Notes under the pieces: model-generated
What the model was told of the DNA's origin: nothing
Database searches by the model: none
What the model saw: only the letters and a program-made list of their open reading frames with translations
Made by a program: the position numbers and the translations under genes
Shown here: positions 35,301 to 47,374 of the stretch, piece after piece
Layout: the number at the start of each line of letters is the position of its first letter
Position numbering within the stretch: position 1 is the first letter of the stretch
Source: Saposhnikovia divaricata
Taxonomy: Eukaryota > Streptophyta > Magnoliopsida > Apiales > Apiaceae
Direction of reading: 5' to 3'
Assembly (NCBI GenBank): GCA_036435485.1
Contig: CM071597.1
Location: 54,357,881 to 54,421,880 of the forward strand
Length of the DNA stretch: 64,000 bases

Positions 35301-37409
35301 TTATAAGCCGGTTATTGTAAGACCCTCATAAAAGGGCGTATACATCTTATTAATCAAAAATAGACCGGGAGTCAATATTCCTTGATATATCGAGATTACC
35401 TCGGAGGAAAATATTTAAGTAAATATTTTCTATTATTTGGGCGACGAATATTATTTGAATATTCGTTCGAGACTAATTATTTTAACGATCCTTACTTCAA
35501 ATAATTATTTTAACAAATAATATTTCTCAATATTCATTCAGAGTCGAATTGATTATCGACTATTATTTCGAATATTCTTCTAAAGATGAGACTATTAAAT
35601 GAATATTATTTGGATATTCTTTTAGAATATTATTTTATTAAATAAATATTACTTTTGAATATTCATTTAAGATATTAAATACTTGATGGATATTATTTTA
35701 ATATTCATCTGAAGCTTGATTTAATTATCGAATATTATCTCGAATATTCCTTAAGGCTTGGATTACTAAATGAATATTACTTGATATTCATTTAGGATAT
35801 TATTCATTAAATGAATATTACTTTTGAATATTCATTTAAATTCCTAATTAATTATGAATATTACCTTAAATATTCTTTTCAGGTCTTATTAATTAATGAA
35901 TATTGTTTTGAATATTCATTTAAATATTTATTTATTCAATAAATATTCTCCTGATATTTCTTCAGGGATTATTTTGAGAAATACTCTGATTAAAGATATT
36001 CTTTCATATTCCCAAATATTCTTTAAATATTTTAACTCATTAAATATTCTCTGAATATTTATTCCATACTTAGAATAATCTCGATAAGATTTATCTTCTT
36101 CGATTATTACAGAAAATATCTCGGAGTCATATTATTATTAATCTTATATCAAGAAAGGTTCTCAGACATCATTCTTCTTTGAGTCTATCTCCTTAATAAT
36201 AAGGGAACCTTACTTGGGAAATGTTATTTATCTTGTCGACTTCCCGGTCATAAAGTATTCCCTTCACCCGCAACTCGGGTGCTGTTGACTTATTAAGTCG
36301 TTGCTTACCTTCTCATCTTTCGAGGGGTAAGATTACTGGAACAAGTTGATATCCGTTACCAAGTAATAGCTTGGGAGTTATTGGTAAATTTTCCTTTCCA
36401 ACAAGATACGACTACTTTGTGGAGTCTTATCAACAAGTATTATACTTGGGGAAAGGGGGACGAACGTTACATTCAGAATCATGAATTCTATTTGAACTAG
36501 GAGTCGTGTAAGAGGCCGAGTAGCGCCGGTCCATCCCCTTTGGCCCAACCGTTGGCCGGGGAGAGCTAGTAAGGCGGTATACAAGTAAAGCCGTCAGTTC
36601 TTCCTTCTACCGGTAGTAAATCTAAATTGAGCTGTACGATCTCGACTGATCATCAAGATTGGAACAGCGGGCGCGGTGAATACTCCATCATTGGTTCATC
36701 ATCCAAATTTATTTATTTCCTGCAACATGATTACTGTTGGCAGAGTTGGAAAAGGGTCATAACTGGAATTGCAACCTTTTCTTGCAAGTTCCTCTTCTTA
36801 ATAACAATAAGAATATCTCGCTTACTTTGATGTAGCAGATATTTCTACAAACAAATACTTTAAGTTACCTTGTAACTTCATCGTTCATATTATACTGACA
36901 TCATTTCCGTAAATGCATGGCATATGGTTTGAAAGATACTTTTGAACTGTTCTATATTATCGTTCAATTATATATTATTGTTGGTGGGCTATTGCTCACC
37001 CTTGCTTTATTATTATATCACAACAACAGCTAGACCAGATGACTCGCACAAGGCGCACTCGATGCGGGCGAGGACGATGAGACTACCAGAGCTGAAGAAG
37101 AAGCTATTGGTAGGATATATTTATTCTTTCAGTTTCAAGAATATGGTCTAGTATGACTTATGTAAATGGATGGCAAAGAGTATGTATTTATATTGAAATT
37201 CTTTTGGATTGTAAGAACTCATAATGTGATTAATAAAAATTTGATTGTTACTCTGATTTCATCTCTGGGACTATAACGGGTGTGTTTTATATTGTTGTGT
37301 TGGGTCATAGAGACGTAATTTATTTTATGTTAAGGAAAGTTCAATTGTTGTGGACAGAATTGGGAACCGTAACCACCGGATCCCGGACCCCGGATCTGGG
37401 GGTGTTACA
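32347..37409 (+). repeat. 3' LTR of element D
   Basis: 5063 bp, nearly identical to 22003-27061. Differences seen by eye: a few substitutions near 34424, 34442, 35511 and 37063 and one longer TA run near 35170. Followed by the right TSD TCCGA. Confidence 0.93.
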
Positions 37410-38159
37410 TCCGAGGTGTGCGTTGAAAAGTTTCTTGTTGTAAGATGATATTTATTTGTTTAACCAGATTTTTTTTTCAAAACTCTTTATTCTAACTGAG
37501 ACAAACAACCCTATTATATAGGGGACACAAGGACTATCTGTCTGTGTGATAGAAGTTGGATGGGACGCCATCACTTGTGTGTTGTGCAATACAAGAAGGC
37601 TAATTACCTTTAGTAATGTCTTAACTAAAACATGCAATGTTGAGTTTCTTGGATCATATTGATCTCTCAGTTATTCTTTTGTAACCTTTGATGGTTATAT
37701 AAAGCTTTTTAATCATGATCACATTGTGTGACATTCAGATTGATAAGAAATCTCTTTTATTCAAGGATTCCATCGTTTCAGTTGTTTTCATTATTCTTTT
37801 GTGTTTTAACGAATGGCGACATGGTGTTCGTGTTCTAGCGTTGTTGCTCGGTATAAACAGTTGAATAAGGAATGAATCGAGATCTTCTGATTGTTAGGTT
37901 CCTCGATCGACATTGTACGTTGAAAGTGGAATCGTGACGATTAGGGACTTCTCGATATTCTTTTCACAAATTTAACCCGAAGCACTATGGATATGAAGAA
38001 CTGGAGATCTGTGTACCAAATCATCTGAGTCGCGAGATAGCAAAGTTGCGGGGATTGCCGTAGGCCTTGGGAATTCAGTCGGAGGGAAGCGGTGCGTCTT
38101 AAAACCCCGTTCTTTCTTCTGCGGATTCCGGGGACGGAATCCTGTTAAGGAGGGAAGAT
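37410..38159 (+). other. Element C 3' interior remnant, hairpin and polypurine tract
   Basis: Continues element C after the D insertion. It carries no intact ORF. At 38123-38142 GGATTCCG-GGGA-CGGAATCC forms a perfect 8-bp stem, homologous to that of D, and TGTTAAGGAGGGAAGAT is the polypurine tract before TGTAACAACCCG. Confidence 0.8.
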
Positions 38160-38861
38160 TGTAACAACCCGAATTTTCAAAATAAAAATTTTATTATTAT
38201 TTTACGTTGACCGATAGGTGTGATGAGAGAAGAGAATAGTTAAATATTCTTTTTTTTTATTCGATTGTGGAGCAATTATGTGATTAAATGTTGTTTGTGT
38301 ATGATTAAGTGGAAAATGGGTTTGTTTTAAATTTTGTGAATTAAATCAATGTGACTTAATTGCTAAATGACTATGTGAGTTATCTGAATCAAATTGACAT
38401 TATTTGGGATTATTGTGGTGATCGTCTAGTTGAATAAAATGATAAGGAATTAAATTGCATGTCATTTCTTGTTAATTTTATAAAATTTCAGATTTTATAA
38501 AGATTATCTTTTGAATTGATTAAGTGGTTTTAAGGGGTGGATTGTTAATAATGGATGAGGAGATGTATATGGGTATGTGTGTTCTTGAGTTTTGATTTGA
38601 TTATTACTCCCTCTGTCCCGGAATGAATGCACCACTCCAGTTTGCACAAATTTTAAGAAATTAACAATTGACCAATCTTGCTTACCATTTTACCCTTCAA
38701 AAGTTGATGTCCAGAAAGAGAAAATTATAGGCTTTGTATTAGAGTAGAATAAAATGGCGCTAAACTTCCCTCCATTTCTCAAACATCATCAACAAATTAG
38801 AGCATACATGGCCCGCCATTTTACAAGTTTTCACATTCCTCTGTACTTTAAAAACCAACCA

Positions 38862-38867
38862 TATAAA
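38862..38867 (+). promoter_or_regulatory. Candidate TATA box of the mariner transposase
   Basis: TATAAA 90 bp before the first ATG, in a setting of C/A-rich sequence (CCAACCATATAAAG). Position fits a plant core promoter with a ~60-bp leader. Confidence 0.5.
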
Positions 38868-38951
38868 GTTACTACTCCATAACATTTTCTATCACTACAT
38901 AAACCATTCTCTCTTATCAAACCCAGTTCTAAATCACAAAATTCTTATACT

Positions 38952-40253
38952 TTGAATGTGAAGATGACAAAAAAACGATTAACTGAAAGTGAGAGACATG
39001 TGATTTTTCAATATTTATTAGAAAGAAGAATACATGGAAAACTAACAAAAGGCACAAGACTTGAAGCTAGCAAAGAGTTTTGTTGTTCAACCAGCACTAT
39101 TAGAAGAATATGGATTCAAGCTCAGTCCACTTTTACGAGGGGGCTACCGGTTGACATCTCATCAAATTTGAAAGGTAGAGTTGGAAGAAAACGGGTCCAA
39201 CTTGATCCTACAGAGGTATTACAAGTTCCATTACGACGCAGAACGAATATAAGATCAAAGGCAAGCGCTCTTAACATGGCCAAATCTACTCTTCATAGAC
39301 GCATCCAAGAAGGTGATGAAATTCGACCTCATACCAATGCCATAAAACCTTTTCTCACTGATGAAAATAAAAAAGCTAGACTAACATTTTGTTTGCAAAA
39401 ACTTAAACAAGCATCATTAAACACAAATCCTGAATTTGATGAGATGTTTAATGTTGTACATATTGATGAGAAATGGTTTTTTCAAACCAAAGAGTCACAG
39501 AGGTATTATCTACTTCGAGAAGAAACCGATCCTATTCGAACATGTAAAAGCAAAAGGTTTATCACAAAAGTAATGTTTCTTGCAGCTGTTGCGCGCCCTC
39601 GATTTGACGCTGATAACAACACCCAGTTTGATGGCAAAATTGGTATATTTCCATTTGTCCATAAAGAGCCAGCCCAAAGAAGTAGCAAAAACAGGGCAGC
39701 TGGTACAATGGAAACAAAAGCTTGCAATTCTGTCACAAAGGATGTTTACCGTTCATGTCTACTTGAAGAAGTCTTGCCTGCAATTCGAAGGAAGTGGCCG
39801 CTTTTCTGTTCTACTACAATATATATTCAGCAGGATAACGCTCGACCACATATAAGCATAAATGATGAAGAATTTATACGAGCTGGAAGACAAGAAGGAT
39901 TTGATATAAAGTTGATTTGTCAACCTCCAAATAGCCCTGATTTAAATGTTCTTGATCTTGGTTTCTTTAGATCGATACAAACGCTCCAACATCAAGAAGC
40001 TCCAGGGAATATTGATGAATTACTAACTTCGGTAAATAAAGCTTTTAATGAATTATCATCAGGCTACCTCAACGACGTTTTTTTGTCCCTACAATCATGC
40101 ATGACAGAAGTGATTAAGTCTCTCGGAAGCAACTCTTATAAATTGCCTCATATTGGTAAGGCTCATTTGGCACGTAATGGAAAACTTCCCCTAACTCTCA
40201 ACTGTGATGCTAATGCAGTTCACCAGGCAACAACTTTCTTGCAGACTCAGTAG
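38952..40253 (+). CDS. Mariner transposase, DD39D, full-length
   Basis: 433 codons with no stop or frameshift. Residues ~10-130 are basic and hold two helix-turn-helix-like segments that would bind the terminal repeats. The catalytic triad is Asp172 (VVHIDEKWFF), Asp295 (IQQDNARPH) and Asp335 (NSPDLNVLDLGFF); 39 residues lie between the last two, the plant DD39D signature. Length is in the normal range for plant mariners (about 400-500). The first ATG is followed by a second Met at codon 5, which could also start. The protein would cut the element out and insert it at TA in the nucleus. Flanking terminal repeats and TA duplication fit a working unit; whether it is expressed is unknown. Confidence 0.95.
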   Translation: MNVKMTKKRLTESERHVIFQYLLERRIHGKLTKGTRLEASKEFCCSTSTIRRIWIQAQSTFTRGLPVDISSNLKGRVGRKRVQLDPTEVLQVPLRRRTNIRSKASALNMAKSTLHRRIQEGDEIRPHTNAIKPFLTDENKKARLTFCLQKLKQASLNTNPEFDEMFNVVHIDEKWFFQTKESQRYYLLREETDPIRTCKSKRFITKVMFLAAVARPRFDADNNTQFDGKIGIFPFVHKEPAQRSSKNRAAGTMETKACNSVTKDVYRSCLLEEVLPAIRRKWPLFCSTTIYIQQDNARPHISINDEEFIRAGRQEGFDIKLICQPPNSPDLNVLDLGFFRSIQTLQHQEAPGNIDELLTSVNKAFNELSSGYLNDVFLSLQSCMTEVIKSLGSNSYKLPHIGKAHLARNGKLPLTLNCDANAVHQATTFLQTQ

Positions 40254-43200
40254 CCGTTTAAAAGGAACTGCATCAACTTTTGGTTAAATTTTTGGTTGTA
40301 AATGTTGTTTTTTGGTTTGGTGTTAGGTGACAGTAGCCTTTTGTAAATGTCACTAGTTTTGGCATAGTAAAGGAAAGGAAGGCACCAGACTATTGCATGA
40401 ATATTTACGAGTACTTAAAATGATCTCCTCATGTTAAAGTTAAAGTGTTAAAGATGTCCAGAAAACATTTTTCTTTTTTTGACCCAAGAAACATGTTTCT
40501 TAAGTTAATGTGAAATCTCCCCACTTTTACTTTCTTAAGTTGATCACGTGAACATGGAGTAAATAAAAGTCAAACTTTGCTTGTTTTGTTCAAATATGAA
40601 CACAAGGTTATTATTGTCAAATTGGTGATGAAAGTACATAAAGCATCTTACCATAAATAGAAAGGTTCATTTAATTTGGGACATCCATAAAAGGAAAGTG
40701 GTTCACATAAAATGGGACGGAGGGAGTAGATAATAAGTATAAAATTATGTTAATTTTCTGCCGCACTGCCCCTGTTTTGGACAGTTTAATCTCATGGGTA
40801 TGTAATTCTTTTAATGTGGTTTTGTTCTTCTCGGTGTCTAGTTTTATTACGCGAAAACCTTGTGTCGCTTGAGTTAACGAGCAATTAGTTATGATTATTT
40901 TGGTATGGTGTGCGCAGATTGATAAAACTGGGTTGGTATAAACTATGTAGTTAATTCATTATTTGTCAAAATATTGCGGTTTACCATCTGTTAGAAAGGT
41001 ATTGGAATTTACTTCAATTATCGTTCTTTGAGTTTTATGCAGTTTGGTTTCAAAATGTTTGTATTTTCATGATTTTGTCAAGTATGTCCTGGATTTCTAA
41101 AATGATATCCTGTTCTTTAAAAATTCGTATTAAATTCATTCTTTTGGCTATGACAATGAACTTTATCAATCTGAAAAGCTATTTTCAAGCTCTACAATTG
41201 TTGTTTATATTTCATTAACCAATTCTGTGATTTAAGAGTCACAAATGCTAAATTACTTGTGAAAACAGGACTGAGTCTGCTTATGCAGCTAATTGTTTTA
41301 AAGTTTCTGAATTCGTTACTTATCCATTTTTAACGAGCCTTATCATTCTGGAAAGGTCTCGGAATTGTCTTCGAATTTCGTGTTCTGTACTTTTTAATTT
41401 GGAGTGTTCTTGACAGAGTTAAAGAGGTTTCTTTCCAGGCTGGTCATAGCAGATTGTTAAGTGTAATAGTCAATTTGGTGTATTGTGAATTGTGGTTGCA
41501 AGTATGGTTGTGAGTAATGTCAAATAACTATATTAGTAAGTTGAATGCTTGATTATGTTATAAGTATGTGATTTGGTTGTTGTTTGTGTCGGTTGTATTC
41601 CGACTGGGAATGTACTATAAGCGGGGAAGTGCTGCCGAAATTTTCTAAAATCCCCTAACCTTTTCAAATATTATTGACACACTTTCCACTGCTAGCTATC
41701 ATATGATCAATCGGAATACATTATGTGTTACTTATTATGTGAGTATGTGTTATGTGATTAGAAGGTCGTATGCATGCTAGATATACGAATATACGAATAT
41801 ATGTTTACATGATTAAGTGTTAACGACTATAAGGATAGTCGCTATTGAATTTGAGTTTGATTTATGATTTAATATTTGTCGGGCATAGACCCTAGATGTT
41901 ATAAAGTTATTAAGTGTGAATGGTTGGTTAAAGAGTTGATTTTGGTAAAGTGTTGTATATACCAGGAAGTGTTTTATAGAAATATTTATGATTAAGATAA
42001 TCGTGTTAGAGTGTGCGTACTAGCGTCGGTAGACCGTATGTTTATCCCGAAGAATAAAGTACCGTATTGTGTTAACTATAGAATCGACGTGCGGACTCGA
42101 TCGCGGTGAATCAGATTGGTGGAAATCGCAAGAGCATCGAATCAAAAGAGGATTGGACACGTGGGACATGCGAAGGAATGTTCTCTCTAAATCGTCAAGC
42201 ATACTTATTAGCTAGGACCTAATGCAAGTCTACTAACCGTACTCTTTCGTTCAGAGTATGCATGCTTTTAAAATATTATGCTTTCTTAAAATCGAGAATC
42301 TTGCAAATGCTTTGTTTAAACTCGTAATTCGCGAAGAATCTTTCAAGTCATTTAATCAGTTTTATAACTACTTTCAACTTATCGCAAGTGTTAACTCCCT
42401 TCTTTGAAACCTTATAGCATGAACCTTATTGATATTGAGATTTGCCTTGTGATTCTTATTCCTGAAATAATACCTTTGCTATACCCTGAATCGAAATCTT
42501 AAATATTTTCTGATTGTATCTTTGATTTACCATATCAGCTTATTTAACACCTATGATCAGTTCTTGAATCCCTTTCGAATGATTATTCAGATTTACATTC
42601 AACTTGTTGAAAAGCGTAAACCATTTATTAAAATCTCCTTATACTAGGCTGATCTTTTGTCAATAAGTATAGGGAATATTTTATTGCTTGAATATTGAAA
42701 CTATAAAAAATTGATTTTGAAATTGTGGGATAAAAATAAAAATGTTTTAGACTGTTACGCTGGTCTGTTATTATATGGCTTTATGCCATGGCCAATGTCA
42801 ATAAGAGCCACCGAGATCCTACAATAAAGGAGGAATCACATGTACGGGTGTGATATCCGGAGCTATTTGCGGGCTGATCACCCGGCTAGCTCGTAGCGTT
42901 CAAGTTGAAATCCTAAGTTTTTGTAATGTTTTTAAAATTGATGATTAAAGTTGCAAACTCTTATCTTGATAACTCATTCCTTATGATTCAGTTCTTCAGA
43001 ACTTAAACCAGATTTGGAACTTGCTTATTCATCAGAACTTTGCTGAATACCCCTTTGCTACATTTGACAACTATAACATTGTTAGTAGTTGAGCTTGATA
43101 AAGTTATTGTGAACCTCTTAATTATTCATTCCCCTCAAGTTTTTATAATTGTCTATGCTACTATGAGATTTGTTGAAGATAAATATCAAAATTGTTTTAA

Positions 43201-43842
43201 AGCTTTGGAAGAGAATCATTTATTGAATTCTACAAACCTCCCTTATATTTGGAAATTATTATTTTGAATATTTCAAAAATAGTATCATCCACATATTGGA
43301 TTTGAAACCTTCAAAGTTTTTTCTAAAAGTATCTTAGTATACCCTATTATAAACTTGCTGAGCAATTCTTTCGCTCATTCTTGCTTTTATTTAAATCTTA
43401 TTTTACAGAGATAGATAGTTGATGCAGTTGACTTAGTTTAGCTCGAAGCAGGGAAGGACTCGGATCAAGATGATTTTGGCTTAGAGCATTCTGTCTTCCG
43501 AAATAGTCTACCAGATGCATAGTTAGACTGGTAACGTATTTATACTTGTGTTGTATTATTTGTTGTATTAGAATATTGTGGTTGTTGTATACTTTTTGTC
43601 AAGGTGATACCAACAACATAAGATTGTATAAGAGATTGTTGTAATAAGAGTTGTGAGTTAATAAAAGTTTTTATTAATATTGTTTTGGATTTCTTGTTTT
43701 CTAGTCTATAACGTGAAAAGATTTTGTTAGGTTGGGGTCGGATGTCATGTTTTAGATTAAATATTGGCAGGTGATTGTTTGATTATTAAGGTTTTCCGCA
43801 GTAGCGACCCATATCCTTGACCCCGGATTTGGGGGTGTTACA

Positions 43843-44092
43843 CTCTTATAGGGTCGATGTTCTCGTCGAGCCCACACACAAACTTACTAAACCGGGCAGT
43901 GCCTCTGCACTTCCGGTCGGGCAGAGCTCTGATACCATTTATAACATCCAAGCCCACAACCGAATGCATACCGGACCCAACAACCCACCACAGGTCAGTC
44001 CAAAAGTACAAGCAAATTGGTATACGTTAGTTGTTAACTTGTATCTATAAAGGTCCCAAACACTCTTATTCTAATCGATGTGGGATGTTACA
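43843..44092 (-). mobile_element. TRIM-like mini-retrotransposon relic
   Basis: On the minus strand 44092-43940 begins TGTAACATCCCACATCG and ends GGATGTTATA, followed after a few bases by a TGGTATCAGAGC primer site (43926-43937). That is a ~153-bp LTR plus primer site, typical of TRIM elements. The interior continues to 43843, where element C interrupts it; the second LTR should lie beyond the far end of C. I see no 5S rRNA-like segment, so it is not a clear Cassandra. Confidence 0.6.
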
Positions 44093-45025
44093 TAAAACAT
44101 GTTACCTTTTCTATTTTTCAATAACCAATCAATTTTTTTCACGTAAAATACATTATCTTTTATATTTTATCTAACTAAAATTTTTCCTTTTCTAAAAACA
44201 GTATGAGAAATTCTATTTAATAAAATAAAATATTATAATTATAATTGTTATTACTAATAATTAACCAATCACCTTCTTCAGGTAAAATACATTACCTTTT
44301 CTATTTTTTTTCTAGTAAAATCTATTCGGATAGCTTTATTTAAGTAAAATAAATTAATAATATTATAATAACTAATAACTAATCGTTACGTTTTTCAACT
44401 AAAACATATCATCTTTTCAATATTTTTAAAACTAAAATCCAACCTTTTTAAAAATACTACGAAAAACATATATATAATTATTATCAGATCATATTATTTA
44501 AAATTTTAACTCTACAAAATTCATATCTTAAATTTTTTAATTTAAAGTAAAAAAAAGTTTCAATTATATTAAAGAACATTCGTACATTGCACAGATTTTA
44601 AATTAGTATTCTAAGATTTGTACTTGCACGTAAATTTTGCCAAAAATTACTTGCACGTAAAGTTTGCCAAATAATCTAAGGTTAAATTGTACACTTAAAA
44701 GCCAGACTAGTCCTTCTTTTCCAGAACACAATTTCCTCATTTGAATATCTATCACGAGGGGTGTATAGACGATCCGCGCAATCGCATTAATCGCTAGCAT
44801 CGTTCGTATCGCTCATAATCGAATCGCATTTTACGGATAATCACGAAATATGGGTTGGTTGCAGATGTAAATTTTAATAATCGCTTATTTACGATTTGGT
44901 TGCGGTTTTATATGTTCAAAACTCACTAAATCCGAATCGCAACAGCAAACCGCAATATACATATAATAATTTATATTTTTATATAATAAATAAATAATAA
45001 AAGTTAATTAGTTTAATACACACAC

Positions 45026-45027
<2 letters not shown>
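44093..45027. other. AT-rich non-coding DNA
   Basis: No ORF supported. Positions 44760-44965 have repeated ATCGC/GCGATT and AACCGC-like words reminiscent of sub-terminal regions of non-autonomous hAT elements, but no terminal repeats or 8-bp duplication were found. Confidence 0.5.

Positions 45028-45094
<67 letters not shown>
45028..45094. repeat. TA microsatellite
   Basis: About 33 uninterrupted TA units, preceded by a short CA run (45018-45026). Confidence 0.95.
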
Positions 45095-45096
<2 letters not shown>

Positions 45097-47374
45097 AGGT
45101 TCTAGGAAGAACCTCCTTATCAAGAGCACCAGAGAACTCAATCCTGACCATTCATTAATCAATTTTCATTTTAAATCAAAATACAATAGAAAATGGCTTT
45201 ATTGTAATTAATGATGCTATTTAAGGTCATTTACAAATAAGTATGTAGTATTATACGTACAGTATTTAACTTACATATGGAAAGAATCTTCAATTCAATC
45301 TTTGATTACATACAACATCATTCATAAATTTGTCAATAGTATTTTTGTCATATCTGACAGCAAAAAACTCGCTACAATTATCTCTATCACGTACAACATA
45401 ATTTTTTTTTGATATTAGTATCTCGCATATCTCACTAGCATAACTATGAAGAACATGGTTCAGGAAGAAGATTCAATGAAGCAAAATCGATTGTTCTAAA
45501 TCAATTATTTGGTTGTTCTTTTTGTAAGCCTAGAACACATGTAGAACACTTACCAGAACAGTTGTGTCTGGGTGCAAGATTGATATGTATTCATCATGAA
45601 AAGACAAAAAAAGACAAATTATAAGCTTTCTACCAGAGTTCTTGACATAAGCGATATATGCTATGACTTAAGATCAGAAGAAGTGGATTAAAGAGTGTTA
45701 TCCTTGGGTTACCCAATGGTTCCAATAATGTTATCTTCTCTAACAACAAGAGTGTTCTAAATAGATGAAGTTTGTAGTCCTCTTCCGATAATTATAGAAA
45801 CAAGATATTACTGCATAGTATTTTGAGAAAGTTGTTCTGATGTGGGTTCGGATCCACCAAGTTATTATGTTGGGATGTTGTAGATTCTTTAAGGTGTTGG
45901 TTGCAAAGATTTTTCGTTTACCAAGATGTTAATGAGAACTATCATTTATCAAGGATGGGTATAGATTCATTAAGGTGTTTTTTTGAGGATGTCCTACTGT
46001 TAAGATTGATTAAGGTGTTTGTTTGAGGTGTGATGTTATAGGGGTGAAGATGCATTAATTTGTAAGATGATCTAGCATTAGGTCTTCAGACCCATATTTT
46101 TAAGACTACAATCGCTAAGTTATTGACCATGCTCTTGTTCTTATTAGGAAGAGGCATGTCATGGTTGTGAGGCATGTGGTGTACAAAAATTATGCTTCAG
46201 TTTCTTGTTTGTGATGTTGTTCTATTATATTTTTTCTTTGTATTTATGTTGCTCAAGTATATTAAGTTTAAGTTAATGTAGTATTGACTTGTGATCTTAG
46301 GTATAATATAACCTTTGTATATTTTTTTATTATCAATAAAATACTAGATTGATCCTTCAAGAACAGAGTAGTAAATCTTTTACAGAGAAAACTTTAAGTT
46401 TCTGTTGTTCTAGTTGCAGACATTCCGGGCCTTCCGACCATGTTTATTTTTTATGTGTTAGTCTAGGTTTATGTCTATAGTTCTCATTAGTCAATTTTTT
46501 CATATAAGATTACAAATTTACAACCCATAGACCTTTTTAGATATTTAACAAGGATTTAAAATGTCATAATTTTGGTACAGAACAATAGAACAATACACAG
46601 AGTCACCTCGGGAACATCACAATGCAACATGTATAAATCATATGTATAATGTACAGGATACCACCTTAAATCAGTAATACCCTCTTAGGTATGCTGTTGG
46701 GACTAATGTGCCTGGTGAGAACCAAAGTAAGGAGGAAAATTGACTGTAAAAACTTTGTTGAAGTTGTTCCCATTTCTTGGTTTAGTATATCATGTCATGG
46801 GTGCATGTATATGTTTAGTCTCAGTGGGTGTTCTTAAAAACAATCATAATTAGGCAATTTTTTTTGCAAAAACAATATTCTGAATTTTTACTTTCATTTA
46901 TTCAAAATATTTTACAAAATCTAAAACAAATATAAACTAAGTTTACTAAAAAGGATTAATAATTTATTGTACACCAAAAAAAAACTCTAGAAACTGCGTG
47001 ACAATGTTGTTGCAAAATTTATTAGTATATGTTTAACCATACACACTAATAAATAAGTAAGAGAATTAAAATCTCAATTTATTAAATAATATTAAAAAGT
47101 CATACGTTAATTTGTTTAATAAATTGAAGATCAAGAAATCCAAAATATTGAAACAATTATACTAAAACACTCAAAAGAATCTTATAAAAAAATTAATTTT
47201 TTTTTATTCTTGTAAACGATCATATTGAATTTCATTTTTTCAAAATAAGATACTTTCTCAAAATTATTTTGAAACACTTAAGTTGAAACAATATGTCTAA
47301 TAAGATACTTTCTCAAAATTATTCCGAAACACTTAAGCTAGTTGCTTATTGTTTATAATTTACTATTGTCCTAA
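45095..47374. other. Unassigned AT-rich DNA
   Basis: No frame longer than 60 codons that looks real and no paired terminal repeats recognised. The start (GGTTCTAGGAAGAACC, 45098-45113) is a small palindrome right after the microsatellite and could be an element end. From about 46860 the sequence grades into the A/T-rich composition of the tandem array. Confidence 0.5.

Larger units (their letters stand above)
22003..37409 (+). mobile_element. Gypsy chromovirus-like element D, young, with 5.06-kb LTRs and decayed pol
   Basis: Complete insertion: TSD TCCGA at 21998-22002 and 37410-37414, LTRs of 5059 and 5063 bp, primer site at 27066, polypurine tract ending at 32346. By eye the LTRs differ at only about five bases plus one 4-bp TA unit. 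In contrast, the 5.3-kb interior has no long ORF and only shredded pol motifs. The combination means that this copy was moved by proteins supplied in trans, or the LTRs were homogenised. Confidence 0.92.
38607..40726 (+). mobile_element. Complete plant mariner-like element
   Basis: 2120 bp flanked by TA at 38605-38606 and 40727-40728. Terminal inverted repeats match over CTCCCTCYGTCCC (12 of 13) with weaker similarity further in. It contains one uninterrupted transposase ORF, a TATA box and a short 3' part. Corresponding TA target is absent in the other C LTR only because that portion lies outside the window. All parts expected of an autonomous element are present. Confidence 0.93.
11327..43842 (+). 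mobile_element. Gypsy/chromovirus-like element C, host of four nested insertions
   Basis: Sequence 11327-12497 plus 20120-21282 matches 41043-42222 and 42690-43842, giving a 5' and a 3' LTR. The LTR ends in GGGGGTGTTACA and is followed by a TGGTATCAGAGC primer site; the 3' copy starts TGTAACAACCCG after a polypurine tract. Only about 1.5 kb of interior is left, split by element D. The LTR without the mariner is about 3.56 kb. LTR style and the hairpin before the polypurine tract fit the Tekay/Del chromovirus branch (inference). The 5' boundary is outside the window because A inserted in the LTR. Confidence 0.85.
38160..43842 (+). repeat. 3' LTR of element C, carrying a mariner
   Basis: TGTAACAACCCG...GGGGGTGTTACA, 5683 bp including the 2.1-kb mariner and its extra TA. 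It is the complete reference for the LTR that is broken up at 11327-21282. The next bases CTCTT (43843-43847) should be the right TSD of C. Confidence 0.88.

Noticed and set aside
39506..39855. Overlapping frames inside the mariner
   Set aside because: Shadow frames of the intact transposase.
43926..44092. Cassandra element with 5S rRNA-like promoter
   Set aside because: The mini-LTR starts similarly, but no 5S-like A box, intermediate element or C box is visible.
44760..44965. hAT-like sub-terminal region
   Set aside because: AATCGC/AACCGC words are suggestive but neither terminal repeats nor an 8-bp duplication could be found.
45095..45130. Helitron or other element end after the TA repeat
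   Set aside because: The small palindrome GGTTCTAGGAAGAACC is seen, but there is no CTRR end with hairpin that could be paired with it.
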